Source: Prorocentrum cordatum (lineage: Eukaryota > Sar > Dinophyceae > Prorocentrales > Prorocentraceae). From it: a stretch of 64,000 bases of DNA. Shown here piece by piece: positions 41,001 to 50,559 of the stretch. The stretch is taken from contig CAUYUJ010012536.1 of assembly GCA_963575745.1 (NCBI GenBank), positions 322,761 to 386,760 of the forward strand, written 5' to 3'. The stretch's first letter is position 1; the number at the start of each line of letters is the position of its first letter. The translations under genes and the position numbers were made by a program. A model generated the notes under the pieces. That model did no database searches. It saw nothing but the letters and a program-made list of their open reading frames with translations, and was not told where the DNA came from.

Positions 41001-42401
41001 TCCGGGTGGAGAGCCCGCGACCCACCCCGTGACCAACTTGCGACCAACCCGCGACCCAAACCACGTTCAGGGTACAAACCACATTTTTCCGGCGCCTGCG
41101 GCGGGCATCTTTTGCAGTCGCTTCAAGTAGAGAGACCGGCCCACCCGCGACCTCGTTCAGGGTACAAACCAATTTTTTCGGCGCCTGCGGCGTTTTTTTT
41201 TGCATTCGTTCCCGGTGGAGAACCCGCGGCCCCCCCGCGACCCAAACCACGTTCAGTGTACAAACCAATTGTTTTGGCGCCTGCGGCGGGCTGCCTTTGC
41301 ATTCCTTCCAGGTGGAAGTGGAGAGCCCGCGACCCACCCGCGACCCAAACCACGTTCACTGAGCAAACCAATGCCGCACAAGCGCGGCGGCGGATTTTTG
41401 CATGCCGTCTGAGCCCGCAAGGACCTCTTCAAGCCCCGCGCATCCACGCCAGCCCGTCCAGCAAGTTTGCCCTGGCGAGTTGCCTTGATCAGAGAAGTCG
41501 GGGAGCATAAAGTGGAACGTTGCTGTTATCTTGGGAAAGGGGGGGAGGCAGGAGGAGTAAACAGGGGACGAGGAGGACGCGGAAGAAGAGAGGATGTAAG
41601 GAGAATGTGGAGAAAGAGGAGGAGGAGGAGGAGCAGGAGGACGAGGAGGGGGAGGAGGGGGAGGAGGGGGAGGAAGGGGAGGAGGGGGGGATGATGATGA
41701 TGATGATGGACGACAATGGGAGGACGATGGTGGAGGCCGATGAGGGGGAGGACGACAATAGAAGGAGACGATGATGAAAGGACGAGGGGGGGAGAGGGAG
41801 GACGAGGAAGGGAGGAGGAGGAGGACGAGGTGGAGGAGGAGGATGACGATGACGATGACGATAAGGACGAGGACGAGGAAGAGGAAGGAGGAGGAGGAGG
41901 AGCAGAGGAGGAAGGAGGAGGAGGAGGAGGAGGAGGAGGAGGAGGAGGAGGAGGAGGAGGAGCGCCATCGACAGGGAAGGTGGGGGCCACGAGGTCCGCC
42001 GGCTCGACGACGCCCGCGTCGCCCGCGCCCGCCCCCTCACTCTTATCCGCAATTGCGGGGTGCTACGATAGCTGATTTTCCCGGCGCCTCCCGGCGCCGG
42101 AGGCGGCTTCTGTATCGAGGAATAGGCTCCTCGGTGAGGCCAAAACCAGGTGTATGCAGCAAATTTCGGAACCCCGCCTTCCCCAATCCCTCCCTTTCGT
42201 CCGGCCCTGAAAAACTGAAAGGATCGTCAAACAATGCTCCAAACATGGTCAAACATGGCCAAAAAGTCGTCCGGCTCAAGTATCTTGTTTGTATGTCTGA
42301 TCTTCGTTCGGCCTGTTTGTTGACTGCTTTGGGAGATCCCCCCCCGTGGAGGGACAGGCCCGACTCCAGCCGGGCCTCGTGCGCTTGCCCGGCGAGCCCA
42401 T
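38014..42401 (-). CDS. single-domain voltage-gated cation channel with two EF-hands; three-exon model
   Basis: Modelled exons are 42401-42376, 39943-39817 and 39573-38014, about 570 residues. The last exon carries one six-helix domain. Using the numbering of its 541-residue open frame: S1 about 147-166, S2 197-217, S3 225-243, S4 with seven basic residues at every third position (R253 to R271, RLVRMLRFLRLVKVVR), S5 291-316, pore TTFEMTMGNW with Glu346, and S6 368-392. EF-hands follow at D428SDGNGRVSRNE and D471QNDSGDLSASE with full Ca2+ ligands. A calcium- or sodium-selective plasma-membrane channel gated by voltage and tuned by Ca2+ is likely. Exon 2 (PDEDLEAWLAAERSPAFEKA) is helical and charged. 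The N-terminus of the open frame before residue 23 lies within family E copy E4 and is best read as intron. The first exon could extend further upstream. Confidence 0.8.
39574..39816 (-). mobile_element. family E element E4, inferred intron 2 of the channel gene
   Basis: The element (plus strand GAGCAGGGGCCGACCGCCCC to GCTTCGCCACTGCTT) is flanked by GTCCCCCTC (39565-39573) and GTCTCCTC (39812-39819), a plausible duplication. Removing 243 nt joins GRREE to EGDLSPG in phase 0. The inferred borders on the minus strand are GAGACAAGCAG and CTGCTCAAAAG, that is GA-AG, a border type that is rare but known among dinoflagellates. Confidence 0.6.
39945..40124 (+). mobile_element. family A element, copy A6, right end lost
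   Basis: Starts TTAGGTCGGGCCGTCCCCCT and carries the interior CAATGCTCCAAACACGC and CCAGACTATTGCTTGATTG. The right end is cut after TATTCCCCCTGCGG, where B2 begins. Confidence 0.8.
40128..40184 (+). repeat. family B copy B2, left part
   Basis: GGGTCGGGCGAAAGGGGGGA, ATAGCAAAGGGGGGG and TGAGAATCAGCTCGCG match the first 60 bp of B1. The right part resumes at about 42070 after element C1. Confidence 0.7.
40660..40945. repeat. 11-bp minisatellite CGCGACCCACC
   Basis: About 25 units, with occasional 1-bp extra C (CCCCGCGACC) and one CGCGGCCCACC type variant. The same unit on the other strand, GGGTGGGTCGC, occurs at 51755-51850. Confidence 0.9.
40945..41375 (+). repeat. five tandem units of about 85-105 bp
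   Basis: Each unit has AAACCACGTTCAGGGTACAA, then TTTTCGGCGCCTGCGGC, TTTTTTGCATTCGTTCC, GGTGGAGAGCCCGCGACC and ends in the 11-bp minisatellite word. It is a higher-order repeat grown from the 11-bp array. Confidence 0.8.
41585..41962. repeat. GGA/GAC/GAT microsatellite inside C1
   Basis: Impure triplet repeat ending GGAGGAGCGCCATCG, like the tract end at 56050. Confidence 0.9.
42070..42206 (+). repeat. family B copy B2, right part
   Basis: GCTGATTTTCCCGGCGCCTC, TATCGAGGAATAGGC and CCCTTTCGTCCGGCCC match B1 from its middle to its right end, so B2 was split by C1. Confidence 0.75.
42207..42368 (+). mobile_element. family A element, copy A7, left end lost
   Basis: Has the A6-type interior GTCAAACAATGCTCCAAACA and TTGTTGACTGCTTTGGGA and the right end GAGGGACAGGCCCGACTCCA. 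The left inverted repeat is missing at the B2 junction. Confidence 0.8.
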
Positions 42402-42555
42402 GCCCGCGAGCGCCCGCGGCCCCGGCCTGCGGCTAACCCGCCGCACGGCGCCACGGCGGCCGCGGCGCCCGCACCGCCCGGGCTGGCCCCGGCGGCCGCC
42501 CGATCGCTCGCGGCTGCCCGGGGGGGGGCCACAAGGGGAGCCCCCCTGGAGTTTA

Positions 42556-42726
42556 TGACGGGGCCCCAGGACACACAGAGAGATGGACACAAAAACACAA
42601 GGGTTCGCCAGGTGTTCCGACATCTTTTGGGGCTTGTGCCTCTTTCCCCCCCACTTCCCATCTCTTGCCATGCTCTCTTGGGAATCGGCGATTCCGTGTG
42701 TCTGTGGGTCTGTTCCCCTCCTGAGT
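42556..42726. repeat. family M repeat, copy M1
   Basis: Shares AGGACACACA, a CCCCCACTTCCCAT-like middle, TTGGGAATCGGCGATTCCGTGTGTCTGTG and a TTCCCCTCCTG end with M2 (43646-43812). The right end abuts A11. Confidence 0.6.
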
Positions 42727-42893
42727 TTCGTCGGGCCTGTCCCTCGACAGGGGAGGCATTCAAAATAGTAAAAAACAATAGTCTGGGGACGATGCTTTCA
42801 CTATGTTTGAGCATCTTTTGAATAGTTTCTGCGTGTGGTTCATTTTTCGCCCAACATCCCCCCTGTATAGAGAGACAGGCCCGACCCAATCCT
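42727..42893 (-). mobile_element. family A element, copy A11, reverse orientation
   Basis: Ends TTTCGTCGGGCCTGTCCCTC and GAGACAGGCCCGACCCAA. The interior AATAGTCTGGGGACGATG is the complement of the usual word, so the element is reversed. The flanks share TCCTG(G)AG, a possible duplication with one indel. Confidence 0.8.
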
Positions 42894-43498
42894 GGAGGCA
42901 GAGGTCCCCTCGCAGCGCTGGAGGCTGCCCGCAGGCCCCCGCCCGTTCCTCTGGCGTTTGGGGGCTTCTTCGCGGCGTTGGCCTTCTGGGTGGAGGCTCC
43001 TTTCCGGAGGTCCCTGGCGGCCCCTGGGGAGCTCCAGAGTTAGGTCGGGCGTGTCCAAAAGATTCCCAAAAATATTAGAAAAATACTCCCCAGACTATTT
43101 GTTTTACTATTTTGGAACATTCCCCCTGTAGAGGGACAGGCCCGACTTAACCCTGGGGAGTTCCAGAAGGCTCCTGGAGGCTCCTGAAGCCCTTGCCCGC
43201 GGCGCTCGAGAGGATGCCCCTGTGAAGGCCCCGTTGAGGCGCTGGTGGTCGTCGTCGTCAACGTCGTCGTCGTCGTCGTCGCCGGAAGGCCCCAGGAGCT
43301 CGCCCTGGAGGGCTCCGAGGCACCCTGGAGGCCCACCACGCCGACGCCAAAGCCTGGAGAGGCCCCCGTGGCGCACTGGCCGCCACACCTCACGCCGTCA
43401 CGCGCCGCGCGCGCGGAGCGCAGTCGTATCCGAGCCCCTGCTGCCGCCCCACTCTAGAGGAACACCCCTCGAGGCCCAGGGAGGCGAAGCGTAAGCTC
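42894..43498 (-). other. possible exon sequence between family A elements
   Basis: Minus-strand frame LLELPR, before A9, continues after A9 as GRQGPPERSLHPEGQRREEA if 129 nt (A9 plus an 18-bp duplication) is removed. Upstream, 43205-43390 encodes an Asp-rich run from a GTC repeat. No family is recognised. It may be part of a gene or of a longer 5' region of the channel gene. Confidence 0.3.
43040..43150 (+). mobile_element. family A element, copy A9, short
   Basis: 111 bp, TTAGGTCGGGCGTGTCCAAA to GAGGGACAGGCCCGACTTAA; the left hairpin is deleted. The flanks CCCTGGGGAGCTCCAGAG (43022-43039) and CCCTGGGGAGTTCCAGAA (43151-43168) match at 16 of 18 positions, longer than the usual 8 bp. Confidence 0.85.
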
Positions 43499-43645
43499 AG
43501 GTCGGGCGTGTCCCCCTACGGGCGGATCTTCCACGAAAAACATTAAAAAAAAGAAGACATCAAAACAGGTTCCAACATCATAAACATGATGGAAAAATCG
43601 TGCCCATACTTCCTTTTTACTATTTTTGGATATCCCTCCTGTAGT
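43499..43645 (+). mobile_element. family A element, copy A10, right end lost
   Basis: Starts AGGTCGGGCGTGTCCCCCTA. The right side stops at CTCCTGTAGTGGGACA, where M2 begins. Confidence 0.8.
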
Positions 43646-43812
43646 GGGACATTTAAAGGGAAATTAGGACACACAAATAAATACACACAAATAAAATTAG
43701 TCCCCATATTTTCCCATATTTTCTGGGTTTTTGTCTTCCCCCCCAATTCCCGTATTTTCCCATATTTTCCTGGGAATCGAGGATTAATTGTGTCTGTGTG
43801 TTTTTTCCCCTC
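43646..43812. repeat. family M repeat, copy M2
   Basis: Has AGGACACACAAATAAATACAC, written in two blocks AGGACACACAAAT and AAATACACAC, then the doubled TTTTCCCATATTTTC, a TGGGAATCGAGGATTAATTG centre and a TTTTTTCCCCTCCTGG end. AT-richer than M1. Confidence 0.6.
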
Positions 43813-44324
43813 CTGGACATTTCAAGACGGAAGCGCAAACCTCTCTGCGCAAAGGGGGCGGCCGGTGTTCCAGGCACGGCAGGGGCCACGCAGCCGTAAC
43901 AACCCGGGGGGGTTTCGCCCGGCCTCGCCGCACTCGCCGCGAGTTCCCTCGTCGGGCCCTCCCAGGACTTGGCGGCGAGCACAGGGGGGCACAGGGGGGA
44001 GGGGGGGAGCCTTCCCCCCTCCTCCTCCCTCCTCCTCCCTCCTCCTCCTCCTCCTCCTCCTCCTCCTCCTCCTCCTCCTCCTCCTCTTCCTTCCCCTCCT
44101 CCCCTCTCTTCCTCTTCCTTCTCTCATCTTCCTCTTCCTCCTCCTCCTCCTCCTCCTCTCTCCTCCCCCCTGCTCCTCCTCCTCATCTTCCTCTTCCTTC
44201 TCCTCCTCCTCCTCCTCCTCTTCCTCCTCCTCCTCCTCCTCCTACTCCTCCTCTTTCAACTCCTCCACCTGTGCGCGCCGCCAAAGAAGCCACAGACGGC
44301 TTGGGGAGGTGAGCGACTCGGGTT
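43813..44324. repeat. TCC/CTT microsatellite with GC-rich left flank
   Basis: The repeat covers 44010-44265. 43813-44000 shows no recognised gene. Confidence 0.85.
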
Positions 44325-44515
44325 CGGGGGACTCGGGTTGGTCCGACAGGGCCGTCAGGAAAATGACACGACCAGTCTGGCATGTGGTGCGAGCTCCCAC
44401 TGCAAACGTCCCACGAAAAATGGACCCTCGAAACCCCAGACGGGCCCGCCAAACAGCGCCGGCAGGCCCGAGCTCCGGCGAACTCGGGCCTTACGCTTCT
44501 CCGATGGAGGCAGAG
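44325..44515. repeat. family P element, copy P2
   Basis: GACTCGGGTTGGTCCGACAG, GGCCGTCAGGAAAATGACAC, GCGAGCTCCCACTGCAAACG and CCGGCGAACTCGGGCCTTAC, parallel to P1 (6391) and P3 (54335). Confidence 0.7.
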
Positions 44516-44768
44516 GTGGACCTCCTGCCGCTGTCCGTGCTCGGGCGCCACCCGGATCAGGCGAGAGCCCCTCCCGGGGATACTCCACCGATGCCCCCTG
44601 GGACGTCCTGCGCAGGGCCTGCACAAGCACTCCTTGCTTCGGCGGCCGGCTCCCAGAAACCCAGGAGGGCACCGGCGGCACCTCTGGGGCCTGCCTGTCG
44701 AGGACAGCACAGCCCACCCCCACACCCAGGCAAAACCCCCCACCCGACCTGATGATCTTCGGGGGAAA

Positions 44769-44960
44769 ACAGACCTCCCTCGCTTTTGACCACCCTCGCT
44801 TCCAAGAGATACCAAACGATGCCAAATCGCAGCCTGTACTGCTCAGGCCGCCTGACGAGGCGGCGCGTGGTATGACTTGGTTCTGCCTGGACGCGAAAGC
44901 GGGGGAGGCAATTCACGCCCTGGGATCCAGGGGTCCTGGCTGTTTCAGAGATGTGGCTGG
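44769..44960. repeat. family D element, copy D3
   Basis: AGACCTCCCTCGCTTTTGAC to ACGCGAAAGCGGGGGAGGCA, with the same right extension (CCAGGGGTCCTGGCTGTTTC) as D2. Confidence 0.8.
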
Positions 44961-46740
44961 ATGCCGCTCGAGACGTGGACACGCTGGAACAGATCAGGGA
45001 ATGACCACCCGGCACACGCGCACATCGGAATCGGGCCGCGGCCGCCCGCGCCAACCCTGAGGGCCCCGCCCACCGGCGGACACGCGCGGCTCGCCTCGTC
45101 TCGTGCCGTCCTGGCCGGGGGTTGGTGCGGATGTGTTGCCCCAGAGGCGAGCTCGAGAGATCACCCCCGCCCTCAGCAAGGAGCCATCTGGATCTCCAGG
45201 TCGGGCGGCGGTGGTCCTGGCCGGGGGTGGGGGTGGTCTGTGCTGTCTTGACCTCCTAGTTCCGCAGGCTACGAAACTCGGAGTTGCAGGGGGCGCCGGG
45301 CCCCCCCGGCAATAACGGATGCCAGCGACGATTCTGCGCCAACGCGGCGATATTAACTTGTGCTGCTCGCCAAAAGCTTACATGTGACCTGGCCTTGCAC
45401 TTTGGTTAATTTTGATTGCATCATCTATTTGCGCATTCAAGGTCAGAGAATTGGCCCCAAATTACAGATTATCCCAATAATGCGCGCGACGCCATCCGAA
45501 TCCACGGGGGCAAAGCCGCGGCGGGCGAGGCACCAGCGAAGGCACAGCCACAGACGGCTACTGGACAATGCACTCTGCCACGGGGGGGCCAACAGCAACG
45601 GCCGACCTGGGCGCCCCAGGCCAGCGGGGCGTGAGGCACTGGAGGCCATGGGAGGCACACGGGAAGCCACGTAGCCATAGGCCGCCCGGCAACGACGGCC
45701 GAACGCCTCCAGGCGGTTGCTCACAAGCGCCCGCAGGCAGTAGCGCGCGGGTGCCCTCAGGCGCGCGAGCGCGCTCAGGGGCACTGCCAGGAAGACGCTC
45801 ACAGGAGCGCAACGGCGCTCGCGGGCGCGCAGGCACCGACTGGCATCGCCAGGCGGCCACCAACGGTCGCACGCGCCCGGTGGAACGACAGCAGGCACTG
45901 CCCGGCGCCCGCGGGCGGACACCCCAGCCTGCAGAAGCGCACGGGCGGTCACGGACATCACCGCCCGCTGCCCTCGCGGCCTTTTTATGCGCGCGCGCTG
46001 CCCGAGAGCGGCGCGCGACAGACCCGAGCCCGCGACAACCCGTGAGACTCCGCGAGAGTCTGCCGCGAGCCCTTGTCAGAAACGCAGCAGAAGCCGCGAG
46101 AACCCGCGGGAATCCGCCAGAAACCGTTGCTGGAACCCAACAAAATCCATGAGAATTTGTGCGGATCCGCGAGAATCAGCGGGCGAGTTCTTGAGCCTTC
46201 GGGGAAACCTCCGGGGACCTCGGGGGCCCTCCGGGGGGAGGGCCCTGGGGGCCTCTGGACGGCGTCGTCGCTGTCGCCGTCGCCGTCGCCGTCGTCGTCG
46301 TCGGCGGCCTCCAGAAACCTCTGGGCTCTCCCGGTAACCTCCATGGACCTCCATGGGCCTCCGATGTCTTTGACAAGCATGCCAAGGAAACCTCGAGGAG
46401 AACCTCGGACGGCCTGGGCGTCGCCGTCGCCGTCGCCGACGTCATCATCGTCGACGGCGTCGGCAGCGTCGTTGTCGTCGGCGTTGTCGTCGTCGCTCTG
46501 GCGCCGCGAACGACTTGAGCCCCCCTGGCGACGATGATGACGATGACGCCCGAATAGTAAAATGGTTCGGTTTAACCTTCCATGCACGGGATGACACGCA
46601 CAGAAGGGGCGCGCACTCGCGTCCGAGGCACGCCATCGCGACTGAAACGCGCCAGGAGGTAAAACAGCTGAGCTTCAATGCCCAACTGTTGGGCCTCGCG
46701 CCGAATGCGCGCCCGCGGGCCTGCGTTTGCAAAACGTAAA
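44961..46740. other. GC-rich region, no gene recognised; GTC microsatellites
   Basis: Frames over 45550-46150 are Arg/Ala/Pro-rich on both strands with no motif. GTC/GCC microsatellites lie at 46258-46305 and 46420-46500. Short repeated words CCGCGAGA(A)TC cluster at 46020-46200. Confidence 0.45.
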
Positions 46741-47207
46741 TCATGAGGGCCCACCGCCCCTTGCATCTCCGACCCTCGTACCGCAGGCTCCCACCGGCGA
46801 AGCGCCTTCGTGTTTACTTACTCTTCAGCGCGCTGCCCCCTCCGAGTCCGCTCGGTTTGCCTGGCGCCGAGACCGCAACACACACGAAGAGGCGCATCCA
46901 TATCCAGACTCAGAGCACGCCCAGGGAGGCACACGAGGCAGGCCTGGCATCAGCTGGGCACCACAGGGAAGGGAGTCGGAGGAACCGGCCAGCTTCCGCT
47001 GGTTTCCGCCGACAGCAAGGTTCAAGTGGAGGTGGCTTTTGCGCACCTGCGCCGCACAGCCCCTGCCCCGTGCGGCGCGTGCCCTCGCGCGGCACACCAG
47101 ACGGAGGCCAGCTCGCCACCTCAGGCCGCGCAGAGCGACACGACCCTCGGCCCCAGAAAGCCCTCTAGGGGCGCCTGGGAATCCTCGGGAGGCCCTGTTG
47201 AGGCGTT
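46741..47207. other. GC-rich unique stretch, no gene recognised
   Basis: Open frames in all plus-strand phases, none with a domain signature. Confidence 0.4.
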
Positions 47208-47239
47208 GGTCGTCGTCGACTTCGTCGTCGTCGTCGACT

Positions 47240-47300
<61 letters not shown>

Positions 47301-47302
47301 TC
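47208..47302. repeat. GTC microsatellite
   Basis: About 30 GTC units. A similar shorter GTC tract preceded by CCCGTTGAGGCG lies at 43250; the same lead word CCTGTTGAGGCGTTGGTCGT occurs here, so the repeat and its flank are a dispersed pair. Confidence 0.95.
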
Positions 47303-47413
47303 GCGCGTCGGGGAGCCCCGGGAGCCCGCCCTGCACGCTTCGAGGGCCCCTGGAGGTCCACGCCGACGGTCGAATCTCGAGGGTCCTCGCGACACCCAGG
47401 TTTTGCGGCTCGC

Positions 47414-47572
47414 AAAAGGGGGTAGGGGGAGGGGGGAAGGCTTCTCAGAAGCACCCTGCTTCTTAGAAGGCCTCGGCCTTACGCCTATAGAGAAGGCCCG
47501 CGCCTTCTAAGAAGCAGGGGTGCTTCTAAGAAGCCTTCCCCCCTCCCCCTACCCCCCTCTGCGCGTTGCCGA
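47414..47572. repeat. family F foldback, best copy F4
   Basis: The left half GGGGGTAGGGGGAGGGGGGA, AGGCTTCTCAGAAGCACCCT and the right half AGGGGTGCTTCTAAGAAGCC, TTCCCCCCTCCCCCTACCCC are complementary over about 55 bp. The centre is AGGCCTCGGCCTTACGCC...GAAGGCCCGCGCCTTC. Confidence 0.85.
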
Positions 47573-48635
47573 CAGGTCGCCCAGCCTGGCGCTTACGCCC
47601 CGCGCGGGGCGCGTCGTCGTCGCAGGGCCCTCCTGCTCGTGGCACGTCCGTGGGGCAACTGCTGGCCGGCTGGCCTCTCGTGGGAACTGCCCACTGTGGC
47701 GCGCAGGGGGCCCCCGCGGCAAAAAGCAAAAGCTCGACCTTTTTTTTGAGCTCAAGCTCCCTGCCTCGTGATTCGAGCACTGGGGGCAGGACGCAGTGCA
47801 AGGCCGCCCCTGAAAAAGACAGGGACGAGGCAGCAAGAGCAGAGCGCGACGGCGCACACTGATCAGACTCCTGCAGGCGACGGCGCCACGCAGGAGGGCA
47901 CTAGTCCGAGGCAGCTCGGGCCCGAGCCCCCGAGCCCTCCGCCGACCCGCGTGGCGACGGCTGCGGGGCTGGCTGCCAGGCTGCCGCGCGCGGCCACCAG
48001 CGCCCGTTAGCCAGGGCGGCCAGCGCGCGCTCCGGTCGCGGTCGCGGCCCCCGATCGGCCGAGGCAGAGCTGGGCTCTCTGCGCAGCTGCCGCCCCCACA
48101 GCTGAGCAAGCCCTGAGGCTGGCTGCAACCGTGGCAGGGCACTGGGCACGGTAAAATGGCTTCACTTTGGCCTCTTCTCGCCCCCGACACCAGGTCGGGA
48201 ATGTCGCCCTACATACAGGTGGACGCTGGAGAAAACACATATACAACAAAAATTCGAACATGGTTACAAATAGCTTTTTTTACCCAAAAATAAAAAAAAA
48301 ACGTCACCTGACGTTTTTCTACTATTTGTGAGTATTCCTCCTGTGGAGGGACACGCCTGGCTTAACCCCAACACGAGGGCGCCCTGCGGCTGTTTTGCTT
48401 CCGCCGCAGGCCGCCTTTTTGCACGGGTGCCGGCATCGAGAGCTCGGGCACTCCGACGGAGGAAGGCAGCACCCAACTGCGCGGCGATCCACAGCACCCC
48501 GGGGCCGTCCTCCACCTTGCTCCACCCGACCTCACAATCCCACGCGCCTCGTCCTCCTCTCTCCGCCCTCTCGCCGTCATGCGTCGGCCTCCTCCCTCGT
48601 CCCTCGTATCCCTCCTCGTCCCATTTCCTCCTCAT
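47549..48635 (-). CDS. possible gene split by family A copy A12, function unknown
   Basis: The first part, from ATG 48635, reads MRRKWDEEGYEGRGRRPTHD and later VEDGPGVLWIAAQLGAAFLR up to PQGALVLG at 48366. Removing A12 plus one duplication (184 nt) leads into GARRGQSEAILPCPVPCHG and a frame open to 47549. All three frames downstream are open, for instance REEAKVKPFYRAQCPATVAA, so the in-phase join is weak evidence. No domain is recognised. It may be a short soluble protein or a chance frame in GC-rich DNA. Confidence 0.3.
48190..48365 (+). mobile_element. family A element, copy A12
   Basis: 176 bp. Ends CCAGGTCGGGAATGTCGCCC and GAGGGACACGCCTGGCTTAA; flanks CCCCGACA (48182-48189) and CCCCAACA (48366-48373) agree at 7 of 8. 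The interior is AT-rich with a poly-A stretch. Confidence 0.85.
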
Positions 48636-48705
48636 TCCTCCTCCTCCTGTTCCTCACCCCTCCTCCTCCTCCTCCTCCTCCTCCTCCTCCTCCTCCTGCA
48701 TCGCT
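48600..48705. repeat. CTC microsatellite
   Basis: TCC repeats with a pure core at 48660-48696. The sequence on to 48840 stays C-rich. Confidence 0.9.
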
Positions 48706-49019
48706 CCTCCCCCAAACCACCCTCCTGCTCCTCCCTCCCCGCCCTCCCCTCTCTCCCGCCTTGCTCCATCAAACCTCCTCCGCAGCCATCCGCTCCCCTC
48801 CCCCTCCTGCACCTCATCCTTCCACCGCCCTCCTCTCTTCGAGCATGCGCCGGGGCACGTGCACCGTGCAGCCCCCCCGTGCTCCCTGCCACGGTGCAGA
48901 GGCAGCAGAGTGCCCTGTCCTGCCGAGTCTGGGCCCGCCGCCGCCTCGGACCCTCCCACCAAGACCCCTCCGCCGCCCTCCACTTCTGGCCATCGAGGAA
49001 CAACGAGCAAAAACTGCAC

Positions 49020-49165
49020 AGCAGGGCTGGGCCTAAACGATGGTTTTCGTTTTCGCTTTTGTTTTGGTTCTCCCTCGTTTTGTCTTCAATCCGCCTTCAA
49101 CAAAATCGAAACGAAAACGGCCCACGAACTCGCCAAAACACCGTTGAGGTCCACCCTTGCTGCAT
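49020..49165 (+). repeat. family J repeat, copy J2
   Basis: TTTTCGTTTTCGCTTTTGTT, CGAAACGAAAACGGCCCACG and CAAAACACCGTTGAGGTCCA parallel J1 at 3947. Confidence 0.7.
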
Positions 49166-49184
49166 AACCCTACTGTCTTGGAGG

Positions 49185-49412
49185 CCCGTGCGAGTCTCTT
49201 GAAAATTCGCGCTGGACCCCGCTCCCCAGCGTGCGCCGTGCGCCAGGGGCGGCGCTGGAAGCGCCACCAGGGGGGCCCCAACGCCGACGCAAGAAATCCG
49301 CGAGGACATTCTTGAAAATTATGTTCGCTCGGTCCTTTGTTCTTCGAGATCACCTCCTCGAGGCGCCGCCAGGGTAACCCCAACGCAGATCCAAGAGATC
49401 CGCGCGGACCCA
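49185..49412. repeat. family I element I3 plus a partial second copy
   Basis: TTCGCGCTGGACCCCGCTCC, GTGCGCCAGGGGCGGCGCTG and GACGCAAGAAATCCGCGAGG match I2 and I4. At 49355-49412 a second right half, CAGATCCAAGAGATCCGCGC, follows. Confidence 0.7.
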
Positions 49413-49884
49413 AAGAGTGCCCGTACCACTATTCCCCGGACCTCTCCCGGGGTGCGTTCTGACCAGGATTTCGAAGCGAATTCAGCAGTGGCGACGAGGG
49501 CCGTCCAGGGAGCCCCCCAAAAAAGCAAACGAGGGAACTGTGGCAGTATGGGAACCTCTTCCTCCTCTGAGCTTATACCCTTTTCTCTGGGGCCTGTTTT
49601 TGTAGACTCCAGCAAGTTTACTGGCGTAGACGGGGGGTGGGGCCTGAACCTGAAGCAATCCGCAAACGACTTGCACGTGCGGAAATCCCGCAAGTCGACA
49701 GGCACTTGCACGCGAGTGCTCGTTCGAAGAGGGGCGAAGGGGAAGGTGGGGTGGGGTGGTGGGGTGGTGTGGTGGTGGGGGGGGGGACGGGGGGAACGCG
49801 ATGCAAATAAATTTGCCTGAACCTAAAACAATACAGGGCACCATCCTCTGCACGGTTCCCTCTGGGGCCGTAGGCAACCCGAGG

Positions 49885-50130
49885 AGGAGGAGCAAGAGAA
49901 GGAGGAGGAGGAGGGGAGGTGGAGGAGGGGGGAAGGGGGAGGAAGAGGTGGAAGTGGAGGGGGGGGGGGGAAGAGGAGGTGGAGTATAGGAGGGAGGGAG
50001 AGGAGGAAGGAGGAGGAGGAGGAGGAGGGGAGGGGAGGAGGAGAAGAGGAGGGGAGAGGAGGAGGAGGAGGAGGGAGGAGGGAGAAAGAGGAGGAGGAGG
50101 AGGAGGAGGAGCAGGAGGAGGAGGAGGAGG
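49885..50130. repeat. GGA/GGGGA microsatellite
   Basis: Impure GGA repeat. 49420-49880 to its left shows no recognised gene. Confidence 0.95.
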
Positions 50131-50559
50131 ACGGATCGCCTAAGCCCTTCGGAGACACCCCCCACCCTCCTCCCGCCGCCACCGCCGCCGCGACACCGCG
50201 GGGACTCGCGCCCACGCGCCTCCAGCGGTCGCGTGCCGGACCTCCGGCGGCGCGCCGGAGGAGACTGCGGCCGCCTGGGCGCGCCGCGCGCGCGGCACCG
50301 GCAAGAGTGGTGCAGGGGAGGAGCATTCTCTCAGAGTGGGGGGCTGAGGGTGACATCCATGTGGGCTCCCGCACCTCGAGATTCCATCCGTCTTGTGGTT
50401 CACCTCTTCTGCAGATTCGGGCCTCGAGAGATCAGTCGCAACGGCATTCCAGATTGCGCCCTTTGCCCTCCACCCAGAGAAAATGCTCGGGGGAGGTGGT
50501 CTGAACGAGAATTGTGTGCGCTGCGTGGCAAACTCCGCCGACGGTTGCAGGTCGGCGAG

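Larger units (their letters stand above)
40184..42055 (+). mobile_element. element C1: repeat-laden element nested in B2
   Basis: The ends AGAGTGAGGGGGC at the left and its complement GCCCCCTCACTCT at the right are 13-bp inverted repeats. Inside are a constant left end, GTGGCTGAAGTGGAATTCC, a TTG/TTGG/TTTG microsatellite (40258-40655), the word GTCGTCGTC, an 11-bp minisatellite (40660-40945), five units of about 85-105 bp (40945-41375) and a GGA/GAC tract (41585-41962). Parts of the same architecture recur in reverse order at 51370-51850. No transposase frame is visible. Confidence 0.55.
39944..42375 (-). other. inferred 2.4-kb intron 1 of the channel gene, made of nested elements A, B and C
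   Basis: On the minus strand the exon end ACGAG meets GCCCGGC (a GC donor), and CCTAAG (AG acceptor) meets GCCAGACGAAG. The 8-bp words GCCGGGCC (42369-42376) and GTCTGGCC (39937-39944) that flank the composite agree at 6 of 8 positions. The join restores the codons ACG AGG CCA GAC, reading KRTRPDEDLEAW. The content is A6, left part of B2, element C1, right part of B2 and A7. Confidence 0.6.

Noticed and set aside
47414-47572. Reading the F foldbacks as transcription terminators
   Set aside because: They are dispersed repeats with long arms and no link to gene ends; factor-independent hairpin terminators are not expected here.
47549-48190. Strong claim that A12 is an intron of a coding gene
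   Set aside because: All three downstream phases are open, so the in-phase join carries little weight; kept only as a low-confidence gene.
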